Positions 24,827-33,838 of a DNA stretch of 51,792 nucleotides are shown here, piece after piece. The stretch is from positions 1 through 51,792 of the forward strand of contig CBCPMW010000003.1 of the NCBI GenBank assembly GCA_965120375.1, given 5' to 3'. The translations under genes and the position numbers were made by a program. A model generated the notes under the pieces. That model was not told the origin of the DNA. It searched no databases and worked only from the letters and a program-made list of their open reading frames with translations. Each line of letters starts with the position of its first letter. The stretch's first letter is position 1. This DNA is from CASPLG01 sp965120375 (lineage in GTDB: Bacteria; Bacillota; Clostridia; Oscillospirales; Acutalibacteraceae).

Positions 24827-26164
24827 CTATGTTTTTTCTATCTTTGACGTTCTTGATATAGAGAGAACTATTCCCATCTGAGCAAGAAGCATTAAAAGCG
24901 ACGTTCCTCCATAACTAAAAAACGGTAAGCTTATTCCTGTATTGGGTATTGTATTGGTAACAACTGCTATATTAAGTATTACTTGTAGTCCAACTTGAGC
25001 AGTTAAACCTATTCCAAGAAGAGCTCCAAACCGATCTTTTGCCCGCATCGAAACTAAAATCCCACGCCATGTCAACATTGCAAATAAAAGAAGTATTACA
25101 ACAGCGCCAACGAATCCAAGTTCTTCACAAACTACCGAAAATATAAAATCGTTCTGCGGCTCCGGAATATAAAGATATTTTTGTCTAGAGTTTCCAAGAC
25201 CAAGTCCCCAAACTCCCCCAGAACCAATGGCATAAAGTCCCTGCCGAGTCTGCCAAGTATCTACACTTGAATTAACTCCAAAAGGATCGAGCCAACCTGC
25301 AATTCTGTTATTTGCATAAGTCAATTTATCAGTAAACATAACAAGATAAACGAGTGCGCTCGAGATTGCGCCCAAAACTACACCAAACCACCTTAGTTTA
25401 ATTCCACCAATAAAAAGCATTCCACCAGCTAATAAAATTACTATTACTGTACACGAGATATGCGGTTCTAAAGCTAGAAGTAAAAGAGTTGGAGTCAGCA
25501 CAATTAAAAATGGCAAAATTCCGTACTTAAAAGTATCCATTTTACTGAAGTTCTGAGTTGTTTTACTTGCAAAAAATACAACTATTGCAAACTTTGTTAT
25601 TTCTGACGCCTGAAAACTAAATGACCCAAGTTGTATCCACCTGTGAACTCCGTTTATGGGTGGCATAAATAACACTAAAGTTAATAAAAAAAACGAAACA
25701 CCAAGAAGTAAAAGCGAAAGTTCTTTCAACCTGCTGTAATCTAAAAACGAAAGCACCATCATAGCAACTGTTCCAATAAGCGCAAACAAAATCTGATTTT
25801 TTATAAAATAAAAGCTGTCGCCTTTGTGAAGATAAAAAGCATTCGGATAACTTGCAGAAAACAGCATAACCAGCCCTATTACAAGGAGGGTTAAAACTAA
25901 AAAAAGAAATGGTAAATCTATCCCTGAACTTCTTAAAACAAAAATCTTATCCACCATAAAGTTTCTTGTAACTTTCCCGCTATTTGTTTCATTCTTTTTT
26001 ACTAAACTGGTACTTTTTACACTTTTTCGATTTTTAGGCGAAATTTTCTTTTTTATTTTAAATCTTTCCCAAAAACTTACCTTCTTTTCTTGCTTTTTTT
26101 CCTTTATGATCTCTTCATTCCTTCGTAAAATTCCCCTTCTTACTCTTATATTTTCCCAGAACAT
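24827..26164 (-). CDS. ftsW: FtsW/SpoVE-type SEDS peptidoglycan glycosyltransferase
   Basis: Ten-helix SEDS-family glycan polymerase that works with a class b PBP. Family motifs are VMLFSASYPNAF in the first helix, NGVHRWIQLGSFSFQASEITKFA (the catalytic-site region, read in two parts), LEPHISCTVI, and the C-terminal ISLPFFSYGGTSLL. At 445 aa it is longer than usual because about 80 very basic residues precede the first helix (IKEKKQEKKV, KIKKKISPKNRKSVK). The ATG at 26164 has GGGGG 12 nt upstream. An internal start would shorten the tail. It sits between mraY and murG, where murD would be expected upstream. Confidence 0.93.
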   Translation of the reverse strand: MFWENIRVRRGILRRNEEIIKEKKQEKKVSFWERFKIKKKISPKNRKSVKSTSLVKKNETNSGKVTRNFMVDKIFVLRSSGIDLPFLFLVLTLLVIGLVMLFSASYPNAFYLHKGDSFYFIKNQILFALIGTVAMMVLSFLDYSRLKELSLLLLGVSFFLLTLVLFMPPINGVHRWIQLGSFSFQASEITKFAIVVFFASKTTQNFSKMDTFKYGILPFLIVLTPTLLLLALEPHISCTVIVILLAGGMLFIGGIKLRWFGVVLGAISSALVYLVMFTDKLTYANNRIAGWLDPFGVNSSVDTWQTRQGLYAIGSGGVWGLGLGNSRQKYLYIPEPQNDFIFSVVCEELGFVGAVVILLLFAMLTWRGILVSMRAKDRFGALLGIGLTAQVGLQVILNIAVVTNTIPNTGISLPFFSYGGTSLLMLLAQMGIVLSISRTSKIEKT

Positions 26165-26256
26165 TTAAGCTTTATTCCCCCTGTTTAATTCTTTAAAAAG
26201 CCTGCCTATACCCTTTAAAATTAAATATAAACAAAAGCATAAAATTTAAACTAAAA

Positions 26257-27291
26257 CTATATCCCGAAAATTACTAGCAATAAAGATATGATTCCTAAAA
26301 ATACTGAAAATAAACTAAAAATAGTGCAAACTGACACTTCACTTAATCCAATCATTTCAAAGTGATGATGAATTGGACTCATTAAAAAGGGTTTTTTTCC
26401 TGTGAGCTTATAGCATGTAACTTGAACTATTACAGACAACATTTCTATAATGTAAACTAAACTCAAAAGTATTAAAATAAAATACTCCTGCATCCCCAAT
26501 CCTATTGCACAAAGCATTCCACCCAAAAATAAAGAGCCGGTATCTCCCATAAAAACTCTAGCTGGATAAAAATTATAAATTAAAAAACCAAGACATCCTC
26601 CTACTAAAGCTGAAGATTCTATGCAAATACCAAACATCCCAGAAATTCCCGAAATTATCATCAAAAATATCCCGACAAAAAACATGACTGAACAGCTAAG
26701 TCCGTCTATCCCATCAGTTAAGTTTACGGCGTTAACAAGTCCAACTACTCCTAAGACTGCAAGTGGCCAAAAGAAAACTGAAAAATCTATTCTCCCGATA
26801 AACGGAAAACTAACTTGAGTGAGCCCTGTTCCACCAACTAAATTCGACGATAAATAAAGCACATACATGTACGAAATCGCTATCAAAAACTGCAAAACTA
26901 GTTTTTGCCTTGCACCCAAACCTTTGTTCTGTTTCCTAACCACTTTTAGATAATCATCAAAAAAGCCTAACAAACCATAACAAAACGCCATTACAAGTCC
27001 CGCATAAGTTTTTATTATCATAAACGGTGTCTCGGTAGCTTGTACGTTACATAGACTCGACGTGAAATAGTAAAGAGGTATGCTTATTGCCGTTGACAAA
27101 ATCGTACCAATTATAAACATTATCCCGCCCATTGTCGGCGTTCCTTGCTTGTGCTCGTGCCATGACGGTCCCAAACTTAAAATTGTTTGTCTGCACTTAA
27201 GTCTCTCTAGAATTGGTATAATTTTTTTCCCAGTGTAAACTGTTATCAAAAACGAAACAAGCGCCGAGATCAGTGCCCACAGCCCATTCAT
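26257..27291 (-). CDS. mraY: phospho-N-acetylmuramoyl-pentapeptide transferase
   Basis: Polytopic membrane enzyme that makes lipid I from UDP-MurNAc-pentapeptide and undecaprenyl phosphate. The motifs GTPTMGGIMF, FFDDYLKVVRKQNKGLGARQ, NLTDGIDGLS, FMGDTGSLFLGG and MSPIHHHFE carry the catalytic Asp and His residues. ATG at 27291 (MNGLWALISAL) has GGTGG 9 nt upstream; ATG at 27318 adds nine hydrophilic residues but has no such site, so the start is not certain. It is the first gene of the wall/division cluster and has a good promoter. Confidence 0.96.
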   Translation of the reverse strand: MNGLWALISALVSFLITVYTGKKIIPILERLKCRQTILSLGPSWHEHKQGTPTMGGIMFIIGTILSTAISIPLYYFTSSLCNVQATETPFMIIKTYAGLVMAFCYGLLGFFDDYLKVVRKQNKGLGARQKLVLQFLIAISYMYVLYLSSNLVGGTGLTQVSFPFIGRIDFSVFFWPLAVLGVVGLVNAVNLTDGIDGLSCSVMFFVGIFLMIISGISGMFGICIESSALVGGCLGFLIYNFYPARVFMGDTGSLFLGGMLCAIGLGMQEYFILILLSLVYIIEMLSVIVQVTCYKLTGKKPFLMSPIHHHFEMIGLSEVSVCTIFSLFSVFLGIISLLLVIFGI

Positions 27292-27389
27292 ATGTAAATA
27301 CCACCCATCTTTTCCCATCTTAAGCTTTGCTGGCTTTGTATCATGTTATTAAAAAGTAACTAAAATTATTCCACCACCCTTTCAGAAGA

Positions 27390-27418
27390 ATTATATCACA
27401 TCTGTTTTTTTTCTACAA
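27390..27418 (-). promoter_or_regulatory. promoter of the mraY cluster
   Basis: On the minus strand TTGTAG (27418-27413), 17 bp, then TATAAT (27395-27390) preceded by TGA, i.e. an extended -10 element. Confidence 0.7.
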
Positions 27419-27444
27419 ACTTGTTGACATCAGTTTTCCAAAAA

Positions 27445-27474
27445 CATAAAAAAACTCCGGGAAACCCGGAGTTT
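27445..27474 (-). terminator. terminator of the coiled-coil protein gene
   Basis: A perfect 10-bp stem AAACTCCGGG / CCCGGAGTTT (27452-27461 and 27465-27474) with a 3-nt loop. On the minus strand it is followed by a T-run. It lies 14 bp after the stop codon. Confidence 0.93.
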
Positions 27475-27487
27475 GTTATGAGATTGT

Positions 27488-28993
27488 CTAGGAGATGTGA
27501 AGTTTTTTTGGAATCTTTCCCTTCACTACTTCGCCGAGTTGTGCGAACATTTCGTAGACGCACTTATACCAAAATTTCACGGCTGCCAGCATACGGAAGA
27601 GTTCTTTGGAATTGCTTATTGATGCAATTTGTGAAGCAGTGGTGTTTTCCAGTAATTTCTCTTCACTTAGCAATTGTGCGTAAATAGCAACTCTCACTGC
27701 GAACTGGACGTTTGCTATAAGGCTCTTTGAACTTACACCTCGGTCTTTTAACAACGTCGCCACGTTGCTATCGCAAGTCGCCAGAATTACAGACAATTTC
27801 ATCACAGCTTTATCATCCGAAGCATCGGATTTACTTGCATCCGGAGCCCCACCTTTATCAGCCTTTTTAGACTTTAAGACGTCAGCAAATTTTTGCGCCG
27901 CTCCCTTTATGCTCTGTTTAAGTGTATCAAGGAAGCTATTGCTAAGCGACTTGTCGTCCTTTATTTTGTTAAGCCTAGCTTGTATAGAATTCACCATGCT
28001 CGTGGCCGTCCCGTCCACATAACCTTGAATACCAGCGTTAACATCGTCCAGATTTTTCGCATCCACCTTAATTTCTGGCTTCAAGTCCGCCGCCAGTACT
28101 TTGGCGTAATTCGACATCTGGCTTGCTTTCAGAAGCTTCATAAGGGCTTTCCATTCAGCTGTGTTTTTAGCTCCCTCGGCGGTCCACTTACCTGCTCCGC
28201 CGCACTTATTGATAGCTTCCGCAACAACCTTTATTTCATCGTACATCTTGTTAACATAATTTCCGTACGTTTTGTAGCTTGCAACACCTAAAGTAACTTT
28301 CGCAGTGACTTTAAGTTTTTTCAAGAAGGCTTTACTTTCTTTCTTTAAAATATCAATGTACTCTTTCTCTTTCTTAGCGTCTGCAAGCACCTTCTTTTTT
28401 TCTTTTAAAGTTGCTTTCGCATTCTTCACGCCTGTTTTTGCGTTCGATATCGCAGTTTCTAGTTCTTGTTTGTCGTCTTTGGTTTTTTTGCCCCACTCCC
28501 CTTTGTTTGATTTGGCAGTTGCCAAATTTGTTTTCGCCGTAGCGAGCGCACCGACCGCACTTTCAAGAGCGTTCTCCGCAGCTGACACTTCATTTTTCAT
28601 CGCATCTATTTGCCTCTCTGCCGCCTGGGTCAAAGCGTTTATCTTATTGTATCGCAAACGAGCCAAGCTCGCCAAGTTTGCTGAAATACTATCGAACACA
28701 TCCAAAACCGGTTCTTTTGTGGCCGTCGGCACCGCCGTCAGTGATCCGGTCCCGCCTGATCCCTTACTTGAAACCGCACCGATGTTCTTTGCAGCTGTTT
28801 TCACAGCGGTGGTGGCAGTTTCCGCCCATTTATTAACCGCCTGCGCCAAAACGTTGCTACAATGTGACTTATTTTTAGGCTCGTAGCCAGTAAGCGCGAA
28901 TCCCCACTTCTCAAACTCACTGGCCCGCTCAGCGTAAAACGCCGCCAACTCCGCTATTGTAAACTTACCGTTATCTCCCTTTACGTCTGCCAT
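27488..28993 (-). CDS. alanine-rich coiled-coil protein of unknown function
   Basis: I do not recognise this 501-aa protein. ATG at 28993 is set by GGAGGG ten nt upstream. The N-terminus (MADVKGDNGKFTIAELAAFY) is soluble, followed by a Ser/Gly/Thr linker near 72-95. A long Ala/Lys/Glu-rich segment (about 100-230: SAAENALESAVGALATAK, NAKATLKEKKKVLADAKKE) has strong heptad character. The C-terminal half is helical and mixed, with two or three Cys in all. There is no signal peptide, membrane helix, LPXTG or GG leader. It is monocistronic, inserted between gyrA and mraY, with a consensus-like promoter and an ideal terminator, so it is probably well expressed. Codons look richer in G+C at third positions than its neighbours. 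Confidence 0.88.
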   Translation of the reverse strand: MADVKGDNGKFTIAELAAFYAERASEFEKWGFALTGYEPKNKSHCSNVLAQAVNKWAETATTAVKTAAKNIGAVSSKGSGGTGSLTAVPTATKEPVLDVFDSISANLASLARLRYNKINALTQAAERQIDAMKNEVSAAENALESAVGALATAKTNLATAKSNKGEWGKKTKDDKQELETAISNAKTGVKNAKATLKEKKKVLADAKKEKEYIDILKKESKAFLKKLKVTAKVTLGVASYKTYGNYVNKMYDEIKVVAEAINKCGGAGKWTAEGAKNTAEWKALMKLLKASQMSNYAKVLAADLKPEIKVDAKNLDDVNAGIQGYVDGTATSMVNSIQARLNKIKDDKSLSNSFLDTLKQSIKGAAQKFADVLKSKKADKGGAPDASKSDASDDKAVMKLSVILATCDSNVATLLKDRGVSSKSLIANVQFAVRVAIYAQLLSEEKLLENTTASQIASISNSKELFRMLAAVKFWYKCVYEMFAQLGEVVKGKIPKKLHIS

Positions 28994-29044
28994 AATAAAT
29001 CCCTCCATTTTTAAATTTATTTTTGTAGTTAGTCTACAATATCC

Positions 29045-29073
29045 ATTGTACACCTGTTTATGTGTTTTGTCAA
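29045..29073 (-). promoter_or_regulatory. near-consensus promoter of the coiled-coil gene
   Basis: On the minus strand a perfect TTGACA (29073-29068), 17 bp and TACAAT (29050-29045). The 5' leader then holds a small perfect hairpin, TTGTAG-5 nt-CTACAA (29039-29023). The rest of 28994-29295 is AT-rich and non-coding. A weak TATACT/AGTATA hairpin at 29257-29275 may end gyrA. Confidence 0.88.
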
Positions 29074-29295
29074 TAAAAATTTGAAAAAAATTTTTAGTTT
29101 TTTAGTAAAATTTTTTACAATTAGCATTTTTACGTGAATTTAAGCGGTTTTTTTATTGTTTATTTTAACTTAAATATATAGTTTTTGACAATAATAAATA
29201 TTCTCCCTAAATAATAAAATTTTAGAAAGAATATTTTTATTTTTGTATTTTATTTATATACTATTCTACAGTATAAAATTTTTACCCCCAGAAAA

Positions 29296-31776
29296 CTACT
29301 CTTCACTTTCACTAGAATTTTCCATTTTATCGCCATCTAAATCGTCCTCTTCGGGATCAAACCTCGCAGCAGTGACAATTTTAGTCTCAGGCGCAAGTTT
29401 CATAATTTTAACGCCTTTCGACGGTTTAGAACAAAGCCTAACAGAACTCGATTTTATCCTTATTAAAACTCCGCTGGACGAGATAATCATGATATCGTCA
29501 TCTTCGCCAACTCCGATAGAAACTGCAACATCACCGTATTTTTTAGTGTGATAGTTTGTACTGCCTTGTCCACCTCTAGACTGGCATCTGTAATCGCTAA
29601 ATTCGGAAAGTCTTCCGTATCCAGTTTCCGACAAAGTGAGAATTTTCTGATTCTTGTCAACTATAACTACCCCGACAACGCTATCATCTTGCGATAAAGT
29701 TATAGCTTTTACTCCGCGAGCCGTCCGTCCGACCACTCTAACATCAGTTTCCTTAAATCTGATAGCTTTACCTTTCTTGGTTGCAATTACAATATCACGC
29801 TCTCCATCAGTCATTAAAACCCAAGCAAGTGAATCATTTTCGTCCAATTCTATAGCAAAAAGACCAGCTTTTCTTGTTGTGTTAAACGCTTGCAGTTTAG
29901 TTCGCTTTACTATTCCTCCACTTGTCACCATAATTAAAAATCTGTCGTCCACAAATTCCGGAACATGTACCATTGAAGTGATACGTTCTGCATTTTCAAG
30001 TGGAATTATGTTTACAGCATTTGTTCCTTTAGAGATTCTAGATCCTTCTGGGATCTCGTAACATTTAACTTTATAAACTTTACCTTTATCAGTGAAGAAA
30101 AGTACGTTATCATGGGTATTTACAACAAACATTTCGCTTGCAACATCTTCTTCTTTCTGGCTCATACCAGAAACACCTCTTCCACCACGCTTTTGCAATT
30201 TGTATGTTTCAGGACTTTGCCGTTTTAAGTACCCGCATCTAGTCAGTGTTAATATTGAATCTTCTTTCGGAATCAAATCTTCTATATTAACTTCTCCACT
30301 AACTGGAACAATTTCAGTTCTTCTTTCATCTCCGAAATGTTTTTTTACTTCTATGATTTCTTGTTTAACTACAGAAAGAAGTTTTAAGTCACTTGAAAGT
30401 ATGTCTTTATACTCTGCAATCTTTTTATGAAGATCGTCTATTTCTTCTTGAATTTTATTTCGCTCTAAACCGGTAAGTCTTCCAAGTGGCATCTGGACTA
30501 TCGCTTGAGATTGTGAATCATCAAGAGAAAACCTCGCACAAAGTTTTTCTTTTCCTTCGGGAATTGATCTTGATGCTCTTAAGATTTTTATAACTTCGTC
30601 TATAAAGTCAATTGCAACCTTAAGCCCTTCGAGTATATGTGCTCGCCCTTGAGCTTTTTTCAGATCAAAGTTTATTCTTCTCGTAACAACTTCTTTCTGG
30701 AAACTTATATATTTAACTAAACAATCTCTAAGAGTTAAAGTCTTCGGACTTCCGTCAACTATGGCAAGCATATTTACATTAAAGTTCGACTGAAGCTGCG
30801 TAAGAGCATAAAGTTTATTCAAAACAATCTGAGACGAAGAATCTCTTTTTACAGTAATTTCGATCCTCATTCCATCTCTGTCTGAATGATCATCTATCCC
30901 CGAAATTCCATCAAGCTTTTTATCTTTAACCATATCTGCAATAGTTTCAATAAGTCGAGCTTTGTTTACCTGGTAGGGGAGTTCAGTTACAATAATCCTG
31001 TCGCGTCCACCCGTTTCCGTTTCTATATGAGTTTTCGCTCTAACTGTTATTTTTCCACGTCCAGTTTCATACGCATTCTTTATCCCGCTCAGACCCATAA
31101 TAATTCCACCAGTTGGGAAATCTGGTCCTTTTATAAAATTCATAATTTCAGACATATCTGCATTTTCATTATCAATTAATAAACAAACTGCGTCAATTAC
31201 CTCGCTTAAGTTATGAGGAGGAATATTTGTCGCCATACCGACTGCAATACCAGTTGAACCATTTACAAGTAAATTCGGGAACCTCGACGGTAAAACTGTC
31301 GGTTCTTTCAAGTGATCATCATAATTGGAAACAAAATCTACAGTATTCTTATTTATATCGGTTAACATCTCTGATGAAATTTTGCTCATTCTAGCTTCTG
31401 TGTAACGATACGCAGCAGGAGGATCTCCGTCTACAGATCCAAAGTTTCCATGTCCATCAACGAGCATATACCTCATAGAAAAATCCTGCGCCAAACGAAC
31501 AAGTGCATCGTAAACTGAAACATCACCGTGTGGATGATATCGCCCTAAAACTGACCCTACAGTAGTTGCACATTTTCTGTAGGCTTTATCTTGAGTGAGT
31601 CCATCTTCAAACATCGTATAAAGTATCCTTCTGTGGACCGGTTTAAGACCATCTCTAACATCCGGAAGCGCCCTTGATACTATTACAGACATAGAATAAT
31701 CTAGAAATGATTTTTTCATTTCATTTTCTATGTTAACGTAAAAAACTTTACCATTATTCATATCACTATTTTCCAA
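29296..31776 (-). CDS. gyrA: DNA gyrase subunit A
   Basis: Breakage-reunion subunit of gyrase (826 aa, full length). SRALPDVRDGLKPVHRRILY, the quinolone-resistance region, and the catalytic Tyr125 in AAYRYTEARM are present. The C-terminal beta-pinwheel includes a GyrA-box-like QKRGGRGVSG. Position 86, equivalent to E. coli Ser83, is Val (GDVSVYD), while the equivalent of Asp87 is kept. The tail is acidic. The start is TTG at 31776, with AAGGA 8 nt upstream. It follows gyrB by 45 bp on the same strand. Confidence 0.97.
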   Translation of the reverse strand: MENSDMNNGKVFYVNIENEMKKSFLDYSMSVIVSRALPDVRDGLKPVHRRILYTMFEDGLTQDKAYRKCATTVGSVLGRYHPHGDVSVYDALVRLAQDFSMRYMLVDGHGNFGSVDGDPPAAYRYTEARMSKISSEMLTDINKNTVDFVSNYDDHLKEPTVLPSRFPNLLVNGSTGIAVGMATNIPPHNLSEVIDAVCLLIDNENADMSEIMNFIKGPDFPTGGIIMGLSGIKNAYETGRGKITVRAKTHIETETGGRDRIIVTELPYQVNKARLIETIADMVKDKKLDGISGIDDHSDRDGMRIEITVKRDSSSQIVLNKLYALTQLQSNFNVNMLAIVDGSPKTLTLRDCLVKYISFQKEVVTRRINFDLKKAQGRAHILEGLKVAIDFIDEVIKILRASRSIPEGKEKLCARFSLDDSQSQAIVQMPLGRLTGLERNKIQEEIDDLHKKIAEYKDILSSDLKLLSVVKQEIIEVKKHFGDERRTEIVPVSGEVNIEDLIPKEDSILTLTRCGYLKRQSPETYKLQKRGGRGVSGMSQKEEDVASEMFVVNTHDNVLFFTDKGKVYKVKCYEIPEGSRISKGTNAVNIIPLENAERITSMVHVPEFVDDRFLIMVTSGGIVKRTKLQAFNTTRKAGLFAIELDENDSLAWVLMTDGERDIVIATKKGKAIRFKETDVRVVGRTARGVKAITLSQDDSVVGVVIVDKNQKILTLSETGYGRLSEFSDYRCQSRGGQGSTNYHTKKYGDVAVSIGVGEDDDIMIISSSGVLIRIKSSSVRLCSKPSKGVKIMKLAPETKIVTAARFDPEEDDLDGDKMENSSESEE

Positions 31777-31821
31777 TTCTCTCTTCCTTCTTCACTATTT
31801 TCTCTTTTTAATTTATATTCT

Positions 31822-33810
31822 TTAAACATCAAGATTCTGTACATATTTAGCATTCTGCTCTATAAACATTCGCCTCGGCTCAACGTCATCTCCCATTAAA
31901 ATTGTGAAAATTTCATCAGCAGCTTTCACATCTTCTAAAGTGACACAAATCATCGTTCTAGTTTCAGGATTCATGGTTGTCTCCCAAAGTTGATCTGCGT
32001 CCATTTCACCAAGACCTTTATAACGCTGAACTTCGGCTCCGGAACCAACATCCGCTAAAATCTGGTCACGTTCGCGATCAGAAAATGCATACTTATGCTT
32101 TTTATTTTTAGAAATTCTAAAAAGAGGCGGTTGAGCTATATAAACATGACCTTTTTCGACAAGAGGTTTCATGAATCTAAAGAAAAATGTAAGTAAAAGG
32201 GTTCTTATATGAGATCCGTCAACATCTGCATCGGCCATTATTATAACTTTCCCATATCTTAACTTTTCAAGATTAAAGTCTTCCCCAAGTCCACATCCGA
32301 GCGCCGTTATAACCGGCATTAATTTGTCGTTTCCATAGACTTTGTCAAGTCTCGCTTTTTCAACGTTTAACATTTTACCCCAAAGTGGCAAAATCGCTTG
32401 AAATTTTCGGTCTCTTCCACTTTTAGCTGATCCTCCCGCAGAATCTCCCTCTACTATATAAATTTCAGTTTCGCTCATGTTTTTAGATTGGCAGTCCGCA
32501 AGTTTTCCGGGAAGAGAAGTATTTTCGAGAGCAGATTTTCTGCGAACAAGGTCGCGTGCTCTTCTAGCTGCATCACGTGCTTTATGCGCCGCCAAAGCTT
32601 TATCTATAATCTCGCGTGCAACCGCGGGGTTTTCCTCTAAATATTCAGAAAGTTTTGTGCTAACAATATTATCAACGAGCCCACGCACCTCGGTATTCCC
32701 GAGTTTTGTTTTGGTCTGACCTTCAAACTGTGCATTTTTAAGTTTTACACTAATTATTGCAGTTAATCCTTCACGCACATCTTCGCCAGAAAAATTTTTG
32801 TCGTTTTCTTTTAAGATATTAAATTTTCTAGCATAATCATTTATAACTCGAGTCAAAGCTCTCTTAAACCCTTCCTCGTGTGTTCCTCCATCGGTTGTAT
32901 GAATGTTATTTGCAAACGAAATCAAAAGTTCTGTGTATGTAGTGTTGTACTGCATTGCAATCTCTACCATAGCACTTCCATCTTCAAGAGCTCCGGAAAA
33001 ATCTATAACTTTTTCATTTATGACTTCTGAAAACTTTTTCTTATGAATAAACTCAACAAAACTAGATACACCGCCCGTGTACTTAAAATCACTAACTTCC
33101 TTTTCACCTTGTTCTCTTAAATCTTTCAGAATAATTCTAATTCCCGCATTTAAGAAAGCTTGTTCTCTGAGCCTTGTCTGCAAAATGTTATAATCATACT
33201 CAAGAGTCTCTTTAAATATTTCAGGATCTGCCTTAAATTCGATTACAGTCCCACTTTTATCCGAATCTCCAATAACTTCAAGTTTCGTAATTTCGTCTCC
33301 TCTTGAGAATTTTTGCCTATAAATTTTTCCGTCTCTTGAAACTTTAACTTCTAACCATTCAGAAAGTGCATTTACAACCGAAGCACCTACCCCGTGTAAA
33401 CCGCCAGAAACTTTGTACCCGCTTCCACCAAACTTTCCTCCTGCATGTAAAACAGTAAATACAACTGTCACAGCCGGAATTCCCATTTTTGGATGTGTTC
33501 CGGTTGGAATTCCACGCCCATTATCAGAAACTCTTATGATATTCCCTTCCAGAATTTCAACTACTATTTCAGTACAAAATCCCGCTAACGCTTCATCTAT
33601 CGCATTGTCAACTATTTCATAAACTAGATGATGGAGCCCTTTTGGGCCGGTTGAACCAATATACATTCCCGGCCTTTTTCTAACAGCTTCAAGTCCCTCT
33701 AAAACTTGTATCTCACTCGCTCCATATTTTCCGCCATCTTGGTTTATTTTGCTAATATTATTTACTTCACTTTCAACTTCTTGTTCCCGGTTAAACTTGT
33801 TATCTTCCAA
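31822..33810 (-). CDS. gyrB: DNA gyrase subunit B
   Basis: ATPase subunit of gyrase (662 aa). The GHKL ATP-binding motifs are EIVDNAIDEALAG, DNGRGIPTGTHPKMG and GLHGVGASVVNALS. The TOPRIM motifs EGDSAGGSAK and MADADVDGSHIRTLLL and the C-terminal RYKGLGEMDADQLWETTM follow. The start is TTG at 33810 because GGAGGGG is 6 nt upstream; the TTG at 33825 lies before that site. It is preceded by 28 bp and the zinc-ribbon membrane protein gene, which is probably cotranscribed. Confidence 0.97.
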   Translation of the reverse strand: MEDNKFNREQEVESEVNNISKINQDGGKYGASEIQVLEGLEAVRKRPGMYIGSTGPKGLHHLVYEIVDNAIDEALAGFCTEIVVEILEGNIIRVSDNGRGIPTGTHPKMGIPAVTVVFTVLHAGGKFGGSGYKVSGGLHGVGASVVNALSEWLEVKVSRDGKIYRQKFSRGDEITKLEVIGDSDKSGTVIEFKADPEIFKETLEYDYNILQTRLREQAFLNAGIRIILKDLREQGEKEVSDFKYTGGVSSFVEFIHKKKFSEVINEKVIDFSGALEDGSAMVEIAMQYNTTYTELLISFANNIHTTDGGTHEEGFKRALTRVINDYARKFNILKENDKNFSGEDVREGLTAIISVKLKNAQFEGQTKTKLGNTEVRGLVDNIVSTKLSEYLEENPAVAREIIDKALAAHKARDAARRARDLVRRKSALENTSLPGKLADCQSKNMSETEIYIVEGDSAGGSAKSGRDRKFQAILPLWGKMLNVEKARLDKVYGNDKLMPVITALGCGLGEDFNLEKLRYGKVIIMADADVDGSHIRTLLLTFFFRFMKPLVEKGHVYIAQPPLFRISKNKKHKYAFSDRERDQILADVGSGAEVQRYKGLGEMDADQLWETTMNPETRTMICVTLEDVKAADEIFTILMGDDVEPRRMFIEQNAKYVQNLDV

Positions 33811-33838
33811 AAAAAGCCCCTCCAATAATTAACTCTAT

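Noticed and set aside
28305..28886. 193-codon plus-strand frame inside the coiled-coil gene
   Set aside because: It is the complement of the Ala/Lys-rich coiled coil, giving a Phe/Ser/Ala-rich product that looks like a membrane protein. There is no ribosome binding site, and the minus-strand gene has promoter and terminator.
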